The notes: generated by a model not told the origin, from the sequence alone. A stretch of DNA of 64,000 nt from UMGS1312 sp964631595 (GCA_964631595.1 CAZVXL010000007.1:1-64000), one strand, 5' to 3'. Positions 31,591 through 40,405 are shown, counted from the stretch's first letter. Numbers and translations are program-made.

Positions 31591-32151
31591 ATGCCGAAAA
31601 TATATATTGATCAAGGACATAATCCGCAAAACCCGAACGCGGGAGCGGAGGGGAACGGCTTCAGAGAGCAGGATCTGGTACAGCGGATAGGAGTGCTGAG
31701 CGCAGATGAGCTCAGAGCCGAGGGCTTTGAGGTGCGGTTGTCGCGCCCGACACCGGACACACAGCTCGGTACATCGAATATGACGTCGCTTGCGGCAAGA
31801 GTAAATGATGCAAACGGCTGGGGTGCAGATCTCTTTGTCAGCCTGCACACAAATGCCTCGGAGCTGTCCTCCGTTTCGGGAACAGAGGGGCTTATCTTTC
31901 GCAGAGGCGGTGAGGCGGAGCGCGCCGCAGAGGATATCGTAGAGCAGATAAGTATAGTGACGGGGCTTCGTAACAGAGGTGTATTCGTGCGCGGAAATCT
32001 TTACGTTCTCAGACGTACCGCAATGCCGGCAGTCCTGCTTGAGCTCGGCTTTATAACAAATCCCGAGGATGCGGAGCTTATGGCATACAGTCCGGAGCTG
32101 TTTGCCGCAGGCATCACAGGCGGTATACTTGAATACTACGGTATGGCGTAG
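31591..32151 (+). CDS. Second Amidase_3 N-acetylmuramoyl-L-alanine amidase
   Basis: A 186-residue zinc amidase without signal peptide: IYIDQGHNPQNPNAGAEGNG (first His), FREQDLVQRIG (Glu), LFVSLHTNAS (His) and VLLELGFITNPEDAELM (catalytic Glu). It lacks the N-terminal anchor of the cwlD-like gene 1.5 kb upstream, so it may act inside sporulating mother cells or be exported otherwise. Similar short amidases occur in Clostridia and in phages, but no phage genes flank it here. ATG follows GAGAGGTG. Its stop abuts that of trmD on the other strand with no gap. Confidence 0.88.
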   Translation: MPKIYIDQGHNPQNPNAGAEGNGFREQDLVQRIGVLSADELRAEGFEVRLSRPTPDTQLGTSNMTSLAARVNDANGWGADLFVSLHTNASELSSVSGTEGLIFRRGGEAERAAEDIVEQISIVTGLRNRGVFVRGNLYVLRRTAMPAVLLELGFITNPEDAELMAYSPELFAAGITGGILEYYGMA

Positions 32152-32874
32152 CTATTCTTCATCATCACGGTGCAGAAGATCGGGTCGGCGCTTTTCGGTA
32201 AGCGAGACGGCTTCATCGTGCCGCCATTTGTCGATGTTGGCATGATGCCCCGAAATCAGCACCTCGGGAACGGCAACGCCGCGAAAAACGGGGGGTCTTG
32301 TGTATTGCGGATATTCGAGAAGCCCGTCGGAGAAGCTCTCGTTCTCATGACATTCGGGGAGCGGCAAAACGCCGTCGATCAGCCTTGCGACCGCATCGGT
32401 CACAAGACAGGCGGGAAGCTCACCGCCCGTGAGAACAAAATCCCCGATCGAGATCTCCTCGTCGACGATCTCGTCGATTACGCGCTGATCTACGCCCTCG
32501 TAATGCCCGCAGAGGATAAACAGCCTGTCATACCGTGACAGTCGCTCCGCGCAGGACTGATCGAAGCGAGTGCCGCGCGGCGACATATAGACCACGTAGG
32601 TGCCCTCGGGCTTCGGAGGGGCCTCGGTCAGTATGCCCTCATGGTCGGCAAGCACAGAGGCGTAGCAGTTGTATATCGGCGGGGCTGCCATGAGCATACC
32701 GCGCCCGCCGCCGTAGGGAGTATCGTCAACTCTGTGGCGGCGATCCTCGGAATAATCTCTGATGTTGTGGATTCTCACATCAATTGCCCCCGAGCTGCGT
32801 GCGCGACCGATGATGCTCTCGGAGAGCACGGTGTCCACAAGCTCGGGAAAGAGGGTCATAATATCGAATCTCAC
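32152..32874 (-). CDS. trmD: tRNA (guanine37-N1)-methyltransferase
   Basis: A SPOUT-class methyltransferase that makes m1G37 in tRNAs reading CNN codons, including the tRNA-Pro(GGG) of this window, and so prevents frameshifting. The 240 residues show MRFDIMTLFPELV, HRVDDTPYGGGRGMLM, YMSPRGTRFDQ, LCGHYEGVDQRVID, the knot EISIGDFVLTGGELPA and the C-terminal Asp/Arg region ENESFSDGLLEYPQYTRP with PEVLISGHH. rimM lies nine bases upstream, the usual rimM-trmD pair, but rpsP and rplS are not alongside. Confidence 0.97.
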   Translation of the reverse strand: MRFDIMTLFPELVDTVLSESIIGRARSSGAIDVRIHNIRDYSEDRRHRVDDTPYGGGRGMLMAAPPIYNCYASVLADHEGILTEAPPKPEGTYVVYMSPRGTRFDQSCAERLSRYDRLFILCGHYEGVDQRVIDEIVDEEISIGDFVLTGGELPACLVTDAVARLIDGVLPLPECHENESFSDGLLEYPQYTRPPVFRGVAVPEVLISGHHANIDKWRHDEAVSLTEKRRPDLLHRDDEE

Positions 32875-32883
32875 GTTGCCACC

Positions 32884-33408
32884 TCAGCTCATCATACCGT
32901 CGATGAGATGTACGGTAATGCCCGCAGTCTCACCCTCGGTCACTATATCGAGAATAAATTCCGGAACGGCGGGAACCATGAAGGTGCCGCCGTCGGGCTT
33001 TTCTATCACGTATACCTGACGTCCTGCGGGAGAGATGACCTCGGAGAGCACACCGACAACACCGAGATTTTCGTCGGTGACGGTAAGACCTATCATGTCT
33101 GCGATAAAATGCGAGCCCTCCTCAAGAGGAATATCCTCACGCGCGGCGTAAAGAAGCTGTCCCTTGAGAGCTATCGCACCGTCGAGATCCCCGATCTCTT
33201 TGAAGGCGGCGAGGAGAGCGCCCTTATATACGGAGGCTCTCTCCGTGTGCAGAGGGGTGTATTCACCGCCCGAGCGGCGGTACAGCACCTTGAGTCGGGC
33301 AAGGATCTCGGGAGAGTCCATCATCGAATCGAGCCGAACCATTCCGCGAACTCCGTGAGTTCCCGTAACGCGGGCGGCTTCGAGAAAGCTTTTCTTTTCC
33401 ATCGGCAT
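32884..33408 (-). CDS. rimM: 16S rRNA processing protein RimM
   Basis: A 174-residue ribosome maturation factor of the 30S subunit that binds S19. N-terminal RimM beta-barrel (FLEAARVTGTHGVRGMVRLD, then GALLAAFKEIGDLDGAIALKG) and C-terminal PRC-barrel (DMIGLTVTDENLGVVGVLSEV, then FMVPAVPEFI). No strong ribosome site precedes either candidate ATG (codon 1 or 3); the gene begins five bases after the phosphofructokinase stop, so coupling is likely. Sharing a transcript with a glycolytic gene is unusual for rimM-trmD. Confidence 0.94.
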   Translation of the reverse strand: MPMEKKSFLEAARVTGTHGVRGMVRLDSMMDSPEILARLKVLYRRSGGEYTPLHTERASVYKGALLAAFKEIGDLDGAIALKGQLLYAAREDIPLEEGSHFIADMIGLTVTDENLGVVGVLSEVISPAGRQVYVIEKPDGGTFMVPAVPEFILDIVTEGETAGITVHLIDGMMS

Positions 33409-33413
33409 ACCGT

Positions 33414-34673
33414 TCAGTCAAATACAAAATGCACGGGAAGACCGCATTTGTATTCGGGCTCTATCTCACCTTCGATCAGCGGGAGAAGGTAGCGTGCACA
33501 CTCATCGGTGACGTTGTTGCCGCGCTCGTTTATGAACTCGGACGGCACGTTCTTTACCTTGTTCGCGATCTCGGAAACGTCCTTTGCCTCAAAGCGGGAG
33601 GTGTATCTCTCACCCTCACAGCGGACGATGGACATCATACAGCCGGTCTGACCGCTCAGCGCGGCATCAACGCCGGATGCACCTACGCCCTCGGATTCGC
33701 GGATATCGGTGAGTGAGGAGATGTGCGAGGCACAGCGCTGACTTATGTTGAGCTCAACGGAGCGCACCTTGCAGCCGAGCTGTTCCTTTACGTACAGCTC
33801 AAGCGCCTTGCCGGTTCCGGTGAGAGCCTTGTGCCCGAATACATCTACGCCGCCGCCGGAGATGCTCTCACAGACGTACCGTCCGTCATCGAAGCGGATA
33901 CCCTCCGATACTGCGACAACTATGTTCGGCTTTTTCTCCATGAGCGCCTTGAGATCCTCTGTGAAAAGCTCGAGACTGAACGGGTGCTCGGGAAGATAGA
34001 TAAGGTCGGGGGCATACCCGCCGACGATCCTCGGGAGAGATGCCGCCGCGGTAAGCCAGCCGGCATCGCGTCCCATTATTTCAACAACAGTGACGGCGGG
34101 AACGGTGTAGACCGCGCAGTCGCGCACGATCTCCTGCAGGGTAGTTGCAACGTATTTTGCGGCACAGCCGTAGCCGGGTGTGTGATCCGTGCCGACAAGA
34201 TCGTTGTCGATGGTCTTGGGAAGACCGATGATACGCATCTCGTAATCGTGAGCCTTGGTGTATGCACCGAGCTTTGCAACGGTGTCCATGGAATCATTTC
34301 CGCCTATGTAGAAGAAATAGCGTATGTCATGCTTCTTAAAAGTGTCAATAAGCTTTTCATAATACTCATCGTTGCCCTCAAGGGGAGGAAGCTTTTTGCG
34401 GCATGAGCCGAGAGCGGCGGCGGGAGTCAGAGCGAGACGGGACAGAAGCTCCTCATCGGGAGCCTTTTTCCTTGTGAATATCTCACCGAGGTCGATGATC
34501 CTGTCGCAGAGAAAGCCCTCGATTCCGTTTCTCATACCGTAAAGCGCGGTAATGCCTTTGTCCTGTACCATCGCATTTATCGCGCTTCTTATAACTCCGG
34601 CAAGAGTTGCGTTAATTGCAGCAGTGGGACCGCCGGACTGTCCTACAACGGCTGCTCCTCTTAAAATTGACAT
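33414..34673 (-). CDS. PPi-type 6-phosphofructokinase
   Basis: A 419-residue phosphofructokinase of the long group: GQSGGPTAAINATL at 11-24, YGMRNGIEGFL, IGGNDSMDTV at 123-132, LPKTIDNDLVGTDHTPGYG at 151-169, VEIMGRDAGWLTA and EGIRF. The Asp127 after GGN and the Lys153 in PKTIDND are the known hallmarks of pyrophosphate-dependent enzymes, where ATP-dependent ones have Gly. It would run glycolysis (reversibly) with PPi, saving ATP in a fermenter. The ATG follows AAGGAG six bases upstream. Transcription starts from a near-consensus promoter and probably continues into rimM-trmD. Confidence 0.93.
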   Translation of the reverse strand: MSILRGAAVVGQSGGPTAAINATLAGVIRSAINAMVQDKGITALYGMRNGIEGFLCDRIIDLGEIFTRKKAPDEELLSRLALTPAAALGSCRKKLPPLEGNDEYYEKLIDTFKKHDIRYFFYIGGNDSMDTVAKLGAYTKAHDYEMRIIGLPKTIDNDLVGTDHTPGYGCAAKYVATTLQEIVRDCAVYTVPAVTVVEIMGRDAGWLTAAASLPRIVGGYAPDLIYLPEHPFSLELFTEDLKALMEKKPNIVVAVSEGIRFDDGRYVCESISGGGVDVFGHKALTGTGKALELYVKEQLGCKVRSVELNISQRCASHISSLTDIRESEGVGASGVDAALSGQTGCMMSIVRCEGERYTSRFEAKDVSEIANKVKNVPSEFINERGNNVTDECARYLLPLIEGEIEPEYKCGLPVHFVFD

Positions 34674-34717
34674 GATATACTCCTTATGCAGTCTGAAAGC
34701 ACTGAGATTTTTTGTAT

Positions 34718-34746
34718 ATGATACCATAATCGGTGTGCGGTGTCAA
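34718..34746 (-). promoter_or_regulatory. Promoter of the PPi-phosphofructokinase operon
   Basis: On the minus strand, TTGACA, 17 bases, TATCAT, about 45 bases before the start. Confidence 0.82.
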
Positions 34747-34782
34747 GGTAAAAGGACTTCCGCGCACGCCTATCTTACCGCA

Positions 34783-34828
34783 GAAACAGACCCCGATAAG
34801 CCTGTCGGCTATACCGAGATCTGTTTTG
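34783..34828 (-). terminator. Probable terminator of the nagA-metG-tatD-radical SAM group
   Basis: Beyond the radical SAM stop, a long imperfect stem (outer AAACAGA/TCTGTTT, inner ATAGCC/GGCTTAT, loop GACA) is followed by TTTCTG on the minus strand. It sits 36 bases before the next promoter. Confidence 0.5.
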
Positions 34829-34830
34829 GG

Positions 34831-35424
34831 TTAGATGTATTCTCTTATTCTGAATTCAAGCCCGAGTCCGCGAGCGACCTCGGCGCATCTCAGAAGATCT
34901 TCCTCGGAGACCGTGCCTCTCACTGCGGTGAGAACGACGTGCGGTACGACCTTCGCCACATCGCGCGCGAATTTCAGCACACCCTCAAAGGTCTCCTCTC
35001 CGAATTTCGGAGCGCACAGCTTGTTGTAGGTCTCGGAGTCGGGAGCATTGAGACTTATAGACATGGTGTCGAAAAGTCCCTTAAACAGCGGAGCCGTATT
35101 CTCTCCCATTATAAGCGAGGCATGACCGTTGGTGTTCAGCCTTATGGGAATATCGTATTTGGCGCGCAGCGCCTTGCATATCGTAAGCATATCGTAGAGA
35201 CGGCAGGTGGGCTCACCGAAGCCGCAGAATACAAGCTCGGAATATGCCTCGGGATGAGCGTCGATGATAGCGTTGTAGATCTCATCGCGTGTCGGCTCGG
35301 ACTCAAGCCACAGATCTCCGTAGATATCCTCACCGTGATCTCTCACGCAAAAGGTACAGCTGTTGGTGCAGAGATTTGTCATGTTCACGTAAAGACCGTC
35401 GCCCTGCTTGTAAGTTATAACCAT
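34831..35424 (-). CDS. TatD-associated radical SAM protein
   Basis: A 197-residue compact radical SAM enzyme. The cluster motif is CTNSCTFC at 19-26 (CX3CX2C), with FCGFGEPTCRLYDM (the GGEP-like SAM site) and IRLNTNGHA later, plus MSISLNAPDSETYNKLC. It has no extra C-terminal cluster domain, so it is shorter than most. Families of this size encoded beside tatD are known as TatD-associated radical SAM proteins; their reaction is not established. The ATG with AAAGGA was preferred to one overlapping tatD. The two genes lie 23 bases apart and are probably co-translated. Confidence 0.87.
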   Translation of the reverse strand: MVITYKQGDGLYVNMTNLCTNSCTFCVRDHGEDIYGDLWLESEPTRDEIYNAIIDAHPEAYSELVFCGFGEPTCRLYDMLTICKALRAKYDIPIRLNTNGHASLIMGENTAPLFKGLFDTMSISLNAPDSETYNKLCAPKFGEETFEGVLKFARDVAKVVPHVVLTAVRGTVSEEDLLRCAEVARGLGLEFRIREYI

Positions 35425-35447
35425 TGAAAAATCCTTTCGTGCCTTCG

Positions 35448-36254
35448 TCATCTGCCCGAATCATTCCGTAGGGTAATGCCGAAAAGCCTTGTAGTGTTTT
35501 CCACCGTCTGAGCGCAGAAGACATCGGGATCGGCGCCTCTTACTTCCGCAAGCACTGCGGCGGTGTAGCAGAGATAAGACGATAGATTGATCCTTCCGCG
35601 GTGCGGAACAGGCGGGAGATACGGAGCATCCGTCTCCGTGAGTATCCTGTCATCGGGAACGGCAAGCACCGCACGGCGGAGATTGTCCGCGTTTTTGTAT
35701 GTCACGGGTCCCGAGAAGGAGATGTACCACCCCATTCGGACAAGCTGTGCGGCGGATTCCGCACTGCCGCTGAAGCTGTGCAGTACGCCGACCGCCCTCG
35801 GATGAGCGCGGATAATGTCATACGTATCGCCGTGAGCCTCTCTGTCGTGAACTATCACGGGAAGTGACAGCTCCTCCGACATGGAGAGCTGAGCATCGAA
35901 GAACATTTTCTGCCGTGCCTTGTCCTCGCCGCCGTAGTGATAATCGAGCCCGATCTCACCTATAGCGCATACACGCGGGTGCGACAGGCGCGCGCGGATC
36001 TCATCAAGAGCTCTTATCTCATCTCCGTAGGGGATATCCGCCGAGTCAAGCGGATGCAGACCGGCAGATGCCCATATCTGCGGATACCTCTCGGCAAGAG
36101 AGATCGCGGCGTCGGAGGTCTCTGGGCTTGTGCCGGCGCACAGAATACCGCATATGCCGGAGTCAAAGGAGTCTCTCAGCGCTCCCTCCGCTCCGTCGGG
36201 ATAATCGTTGAAGCGCTTATCGTAGTAGTGAGCGTGTGAGTCGAATAAACGCAT
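35448..36254 (-). CDS. tatD: TatD-family metal-dependent hydrolase
   Basis: A 268-residue TIM-barrel DNase of the TatD family: FDSHAHYYD at 4-12 (metal His pair), ASAGLHPLDS, IGEIGLDYHYGG (Glu ligand), PVIVHDREAH, LHSFSGS and LTETDAPYLPP (Asp ligand). Members are metal-dependent 3'-5' exonucleases or deoxyribonucleases. It is commonly found right after metG, as here (five-base gap, no own ribosome site at a good distance), so it is translated by coupling. Confidence 0.94.
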   Translation of the reverse strand: MRLFDSHAHYYDKRFNDYPDGAEGALRDSFDSGICGILCAGTSPETSDAAISLAERYPQIWASAGLHPLDSADIPYGDEIRALDEIRARLSHPRVCAIGEIGLDYHYGGEDKARQKMFFDAQLSMSEELSLPVIVHDREAHGDTYDIIRAHPRAVGVLHSFSGSAESAAQLVRMGWYISFSGPVTYKNADNLRRAVLAVPDDRILTETDAPYLPPVPHRGRINLSSYLCYTAAVLAEVRGADPDVFCAQTVENTTRLFGITLRNDSGR

Positions 36255-36259
36255 GGAGC

Positions 36260-38197
36260 TCAGCGTATCCTTTCGCCCGGCTTTGCTTCGTCGGAGAGGA
36301 ATACGACACGCGGCTTCTCCTCACCGCAGGCAAGGATCATACCGCGGCTTTCGACGCCGCAGAGGGTAACGGGGGCAAGATTTGCAACAAGCGCCACGTT
36401 CTTGCCGATGAGCTCCTCGGGAGTGTAGAACTGCGCGATTCCGGAGGCGACCTGACGGCGCTCGTAGCCGAGATCGAGCATAAGCCTCAAAAGCTTCTTC
36501 GATTTCTTGACCTTTTCGCACTTAATGACCTTGGCGCATCTGAGCTCCACACCCATAAAGGTGTCAATGTCAATCTGAGGCACCTCCTCGGGCTTCTCGG
36601 TGGCGGCAAGCGCCCTTTGAGCCGCTTCACGCTCTGCGTTCAGCTCCGCAAGAAGCTTTTCCTCGTCGATGCGGGAGAACAGTATCTCGCTCTCCCCGAC
36701 GTGCGTTCCTGACTTCAGTGCACCGAAATGCTCGATAGAGGCATAATCCGTAAGATCGGTGCCGATCTGACGGAATATCTTCTCACACGTCTCGGGAATG
36801 ATCGGCGTGAGAAGGACTGCGCCGATGCGGATAGCTTCAAGAAGATTGTAGAGCACGGTTCCGAGGCGCGCCTTCTGTGACTCGTCCTTAGCAAGCGCCC
36901 ACGGCATTGTTTCGTCGATGTATTTGTTGGAGCGCTTCAGGAGGCTCATAGCCGCATCAATTGCATCGGCAAACAGATACGAGTCCATCTTGTCGGTGAA
37001 TTTTGCGATAGCATCGGCGGCGGCGGACTTCAGCTCGGAGTCGGTGCCCTCCTCCTCGGCGGGGGAGGGAATAATGCCGTCGAAATACTTGCCCGTCATG
37101 GCGATCGTGCGGTTGACGAGATTGCCGAGGGTATTGGCAAGATCGGTATTATAGCGCGATATCACAGCCTCATAGGTGATCGAGCCGTCGTTGACATAGG
37201 GCATCTCGGAGATGGCATAGTAGCGCACGCCGTCTACGGTGAAATGCTCGGCGAGCTTGTCGGCGTATATCACATTTCCCCTTGATTTTGACATCTTATC
37301 CGCACCGAAGTTGAACCACGGGTGACCGAATACCTTCTTGGGGAGGGGAAGATCGAGTGCCATGAGGAATATCGGCCAGTAGATGGTGTGGAATCTTACG
37401 ATATCCTTGCCGATGATGTGAACGTCTGCGGGCCAGTACTTGCGGAAATTCTCGGGCTGTACCTCATTTTCGGGATCGTAGCCGAGAGCGGTGATGTAGT
37501 TACACAGCGCATCGAGCCAAACGTAAACAACGTGCTTGTCATCGAAGTCAACGGGTATACCCCACTTGAAGGAGGTGCGCGATACGCACAGATCTTGGAG
37601 TCCGGGCTTTAGGAAGTTGTTCATCATCTCGTTTTTGCGAGCCTCGGGCTGAATGAAGTCGGGGTGCTCCTCAATGTACTTTATGAGCTTTTCGGTGTAG
37701 GCGCTCATTCTGAAGAAGTACGCCTCCTCCTTCGTCTTCTGCACTTCACGACCGCAGTCGGGGCATTTTCCGTCAACGAGCTGTGTCTCGGTGAAGAAGG
37801 ATTCGCACGGGGTACAGTAAAGACCCTCGTAGTAGCCCTTGTAGATATCGCCCTTGTCGTACAGCTTCTTGAAGATGTGCTTTATCGCTTCCTCGTGATT
37901 TGTGTCAGTGGTGCGGATAAAGTAATCGTAGGAGGTGTTCATCTTGTCCCAAACGCCCCTTATCTCGGAGGCAACGCCGTCAACGAATTCCTTGGGAGAG
38001 ATACCGGCATCATGAGCCTTGTTTTCGATCTTCTGACCGTGCTCGTCTGTACCGGTGCAGAAGAATACGTCGTAGCCGCGCTGGCGCTTGTAGCGAGCGA
38101 TGGCATCGGTCAGAATGACCTCGTAGGTGTTACCGAAATGCGGCTTCTGAGAAGCGTATGCAATGGCGGTGGTTATATAGAATTTCTTGTTGTCCAT
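36260..38197 (-). CDS. metG: Methionyl-tRNA synthetase
   Basis: A class I synthetase of 645 residues: HIGH-equivalent PHFGN at about 19-23, a zinc knuckle with CTPC and CPDC (about 128-148), WLDALCNYITALGY, KMSKSRGN, an all-helical anticodon domain and a C-terminal EMAP/Arc1p-like tRNA-binding domain (VELRCAKVIKCEKVKKSKKLLRL region, ending in the family's LSDEAKPGERI). The four-cysteine zinc arrangement and the fused C-domain are typical of Firmicute MetRS. The ATG follows AAAGGAC; nagA ends 14 bases upstream. Confidence 0.97.
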   Translation of the reverse strand: MDNKKFYITTAIAYASQKPHFGNTYEVILTDAIARYKRQRGYDVFFCTGTDEHGQKIENKAHDAGISPKEFVDGVASEIRGVWDKMNTSYDYFIRTTDTNHEEAIKHIFKKLYDKGDIYKGYYEGLYCTPCESFFTETQLVDGKCPDCGREVQKTKEEAYFFRMSAYTEKLIKYIEEHPDFIQPEARKNEMMNNFLKPGLQDLCVSRTSFKWGIPVDFDDKHVVYVWLDALCNYITALGYDPENEVQPENFRKYWPADVHIIGKDIVRFHTIYWPIFLMALDLPLPKKVFGHPWFNFGADKMSKSRGNVIYADKLAEHFTVDGVRYYAISEMPYVNDGSITYEAVISRYNTDLANTLGNLVNRTIAMTGKYFDGIIPSPAEEEGTDSELKSAAADAIAKFTDKMDSYLFADAIDAAMSLLKRSNKYIDETMPWALAKDESQKARLGTVLYNLLEAIRIGAVLLTPIIPETCEKIFRQIGTDLTDYASIEHFGALKSGTHVGESEILFSRIDEEKLLAELNAEREAAQRALAATEKPEEVPQIDIDTFMGVELRCAKVIKCEKVKKSKKLLRLMLDLGYERRQVASGIAQFYTPEELIGKNVALVANLAPVTLCGVESRGMILACGEEKPRVVFLSDEAKPGERIR

Positions 38198-38211
38198 CGT
38201 GATGTCCTTTC

Positions 38212-39375
38212 TTAAATGACCTCGGCACCGCCGGCATATACCGAGCAGATGCGGGGCGATGAGGTGCTGTCCAGTACTATCATATCGGCGCGGCGGCCGA
38301 CGGAAACGGAACCGACGTAGGCATCGGCGCCGATCATTTTCGCGGGATTAAGAGTTGCGGTCGGAAGCGCTTCCTCAAGTGAGAGAGAGCAGAATTTCAT
38401 GTAGTTTGTAAGAGCGGTGAACATATCGAGTGTACTGCCCGAAAGAGCACCCTCACTGTTCAGCGCAGTGCCGTTCTTTACCGTAACGGGGAGACCGGCA
38501 ATGAAATACTCTCCGTCGGGACAGCCCGCCGCCTCCATCGAATCGGTGATAAGCACGAATTTGTCATGCGGCTTTACTCGGTGCGAGAGAAGAATTATTT
38601 CCGGTGCAAGATGCAGACCGTCGCATATAAACTCGGCATACGCGGAATCGCAGAGCAGTGCGGCACCTGCGCCGCCGGGGTCTCTGTGGTGGATAGGTCG
38701 CATCGCGTTGAAGGTGTGGGTGAAGCCGATGACACCCGCATTTACCGCGGAAACGAGCTGTGCGTAATCAGCATCGGTGTGCGCGGCGGTAACCGGGATA
38801 CCGAGCTCAAGCGCCGCCGCGAGCATTTCCGCCGCTCCGTCAAGCTCGGGAGCCATGGACAGTCGCATTCGCGTATCCTTCGCAAGATGTTTCAGCCGTC
38901 TCAGCTCGTCGGCGGAGGGAGGTGCAAGAAGTGAGGAGGCATGAGCACCGCGCTTCTTCGGTGAGAGATATCTGCCCTCCATGTGAACTCCGAGGAAGGC
39001 TGCCTCACCCGAGCGGTTCTCGTGCTCCGCTATCGCCTTTGTCGAGCTCTCAAGAGCCTCAAAGGGCGCGGATGCGAGCGTCGGCATTACGGAGGTCGTG
39101 CCGACCTCGGCATACGACAGGGCGATCCTTCGGTAGTCCTCCGGCATCGCGGTGTTGAAATCGTATCCGCCGCGACCGTGCGAGTGAACGTCTACAAGTC
39201 CGGGGATCACGTATCTGCCGCCGAGAGATATGACGTCACCCTCGGGCAGGGGTGAGGTCTCTCCGATAATACCCGTAACGGTATCACCGCTCACGACCAC
39301 CGATGCGGTCTTGAAGCTCTGGGAGTCGGTGCAGTAAACATTGCAGTCGGTAAAAATAGTTGTCTTCGTATCCAT
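38212..39375 (-). CDS. nagA: N-acetylglucosamine-6-phosphate deacetylase
   Basis: Removes acetate from GlcNAc-6-P, feeding amino sugars into glycolysis or wall synthesis. The 387-residue amidohydrolase shows VDVHSHGRGGYDFN (metal motif), GVHMEGRYLSPKKRGAH (Glu ligand), AAHTDADYAQL (His), TFNAMRPIHHRDPG (His pair), DGLHLAPE and LITDSMEAAG with the catalytic Asp. No nagB adjoins; a strong promoter drives it and GGAGG precedes the ATG. It is followed closely by metG, an odd pairing. Confidence 0.95.
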   Translation of the reverse strand: MDTKTTIFTDCNVYCTDSQSFKTASVVVSGDTVTGIIGETSPLPEGDVISLGGRYVIPGLVDVHSHGRGGYDFNTAMPEDYRRIALSYAEVGTTSVMPTLASAPFEALESSTKAIAEHENRSGEAAFLGVHMEGRYLSPKKRGAHASSLLAPPSADELRRLKHLAKDTRMRLSMAPELDGAAEMLAAALELGIPVTAAHTDADYAQLVSAVNAGVIGFTHTFNAMRPIHHRDPGGAGAALLCDSAYAEFICDGLHLAPEIILLSHRVKPHDKFVLITDSMEAAGCPDGEYFIAGLPVTVKNGTALNSEGALSGSTLDMFTALTNYMKFCSLSLEEALPTATLNPAKMIGADAYVGSVSVGRRADMIVLDSTSSPRICSVYAGGAEVI

Positions 39376-39412
39376 GTAATGCCTCCGTTGAAGTCTGTTA
39401 CATTATTATATT

Positions 39413-39441
39413 ATTATACCAAAAATACGCCCTGTTTACAA
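39413..39441 (-). promoter_or_regulatory. Promoter of nagA
   Basis: On the minus strand, TTGTAA, 17 bases, TATAAT. The -35 lies in the loop of the inverted repeat at 39422-39451. Confidence 0.78.
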
Positions 39442-39451
39442 GGCGTATTTT
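39422..39451 (-). terminator. Terminator of the rsmI group, overlapping the nagA promoter
   Basis: Perfect 10-bp arms AAAATACGCC/GGCGTATTTT around a 10-base loop, followed by a T on the minus strand and 66 bases past the rsmI stop. Confidence 0.65.
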
Positions 39452-39517
39452 ATGTGCGATTTAGACAGAAATACCGAAATTATGCACCGAAAGTTCGTGC
39501 TGCGGGACAAATTTTCC

Positions 39518-40405
39518 TCATGACTGTCTCTCATTCAGAAGCATATCGTAAAATTCACGCTTGCGAAGACCGCGAGCTGCCGCCGCCGCCTTGATCGCAT
39601 CCATTCTCTCCATGCCGCCGCGCATCAGACTTTGCACGTGCTCCTCGGGATCCTCGGGATAGTCGGAGGCAGCCGGAGGGACTGCATCCGTGCCCTCTAC
39701 AATGAGCACGAATTCTCCTCTCGGAGCCACCTCACCGAAGTGTGCGATGGCATCGGAGAGAGTCGTGCGAAGCACCTCCTCGTTGAGCTTTGTCAGCTCA
39801 CGGCATACGGATATCCTCCTGTCACCGAGATATTCGTACAGATCGGACAGGGTGGCGCGGAGCTTGTGCGGCGCTTCGTAGAAGATGAGAGTGTGCGTAT
39901 CGTACCTGAGCGACTCAAGATGCTCACGGCGCTCGTTTTTGTTTACCGAAAGAAAGCCCTCAAAGGCAAATCTCCCTGTCGGAAGCCCGGAAAGCGTGAG
40001 CGCGGTCACGGCGGCACAGGAGCCCGGAAGCGACGTAACGGGGATTCTCCTCTCGGCGCAGATGCGCACGAGATCCTCTCCCGGATCGCTTATCGCGGGT
40101 GTACCCGCATCGCTAACGAGCGCACAGGACTCTCCCGCCTCAAGACGGCGGCAGATGACCTCCCCGCGCTCACGGCGATTGTGCTCGTAGTAGCTTATAA
40201 GAGGCTTAGATATCCCGTATCGCGACAGGAGCAGTCCGGTATTTCTCGTATCCTCCGCGGCGACAAAGTCCACTTCGGAGAGTACCTTCAGCGCGCGCTC
40301 CGTTATGTCGGATAGATTCCCGATCGGAGTCGGGACGATGTACAGCGTTCCGCCCTCGGTGCGATTCCGTTCGCGGACAGCTTCCGTATTGTTCAGCTCA
40401 CTCAT
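39518..40405 (-). CDS. rsmI: 16S rRNA (cytidine1402-2'-O)-methyltransferase
   Basis: A tetrapyrrole-methylase-fold enzyme acting on C1402 in the ribosomal P site. The 295 residues show YIVPTPIGNLSDITERA, VAAEDTRNTGLLL, YYEHNRRERG, LVSDAGTPAISDPG (SAM site), FYEAPHKLRATL and VCRELTKLNEEV. The C-terminal 60 residues form the small helical domain. The ATG overlaps the upstream methyltransferase stop by four bases, so the two are coupled. Confidence 0.96.
   Translation of the reverse strand: MSELNNTEAVRERNRTEGGTLYIVPTPIGNLSDITERALKVLSEVDFVAAEDTRNTGLLLSRYGISKPLISYYEHNRRERGEVICRRLEAGESCALVSDAGTPAISDPGEDLVRICAERRIPVTSLPGSCAAVTALTLSGLPTGRFAFEGFLSVNKNERREHLESLRYDTHTLIFYEAPHKLRATLSDLYEYLGDRRISVCRELTKLNEEVLRTTLSDAIAHFGEVAPRGEFVLIVEGTDAVPPAASDYPEDPEEHVQSLMRGGMERMDAIKAAAAARGLRKREFYDMLLNERQS

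Noticed and set aside
31540..31848. N-terminal extension of the ttcA-like frame
   Set aside because: It overlaps the divergent amidase gene, has no ribosome site and reads as random cysteine/arginine-rich sequence.
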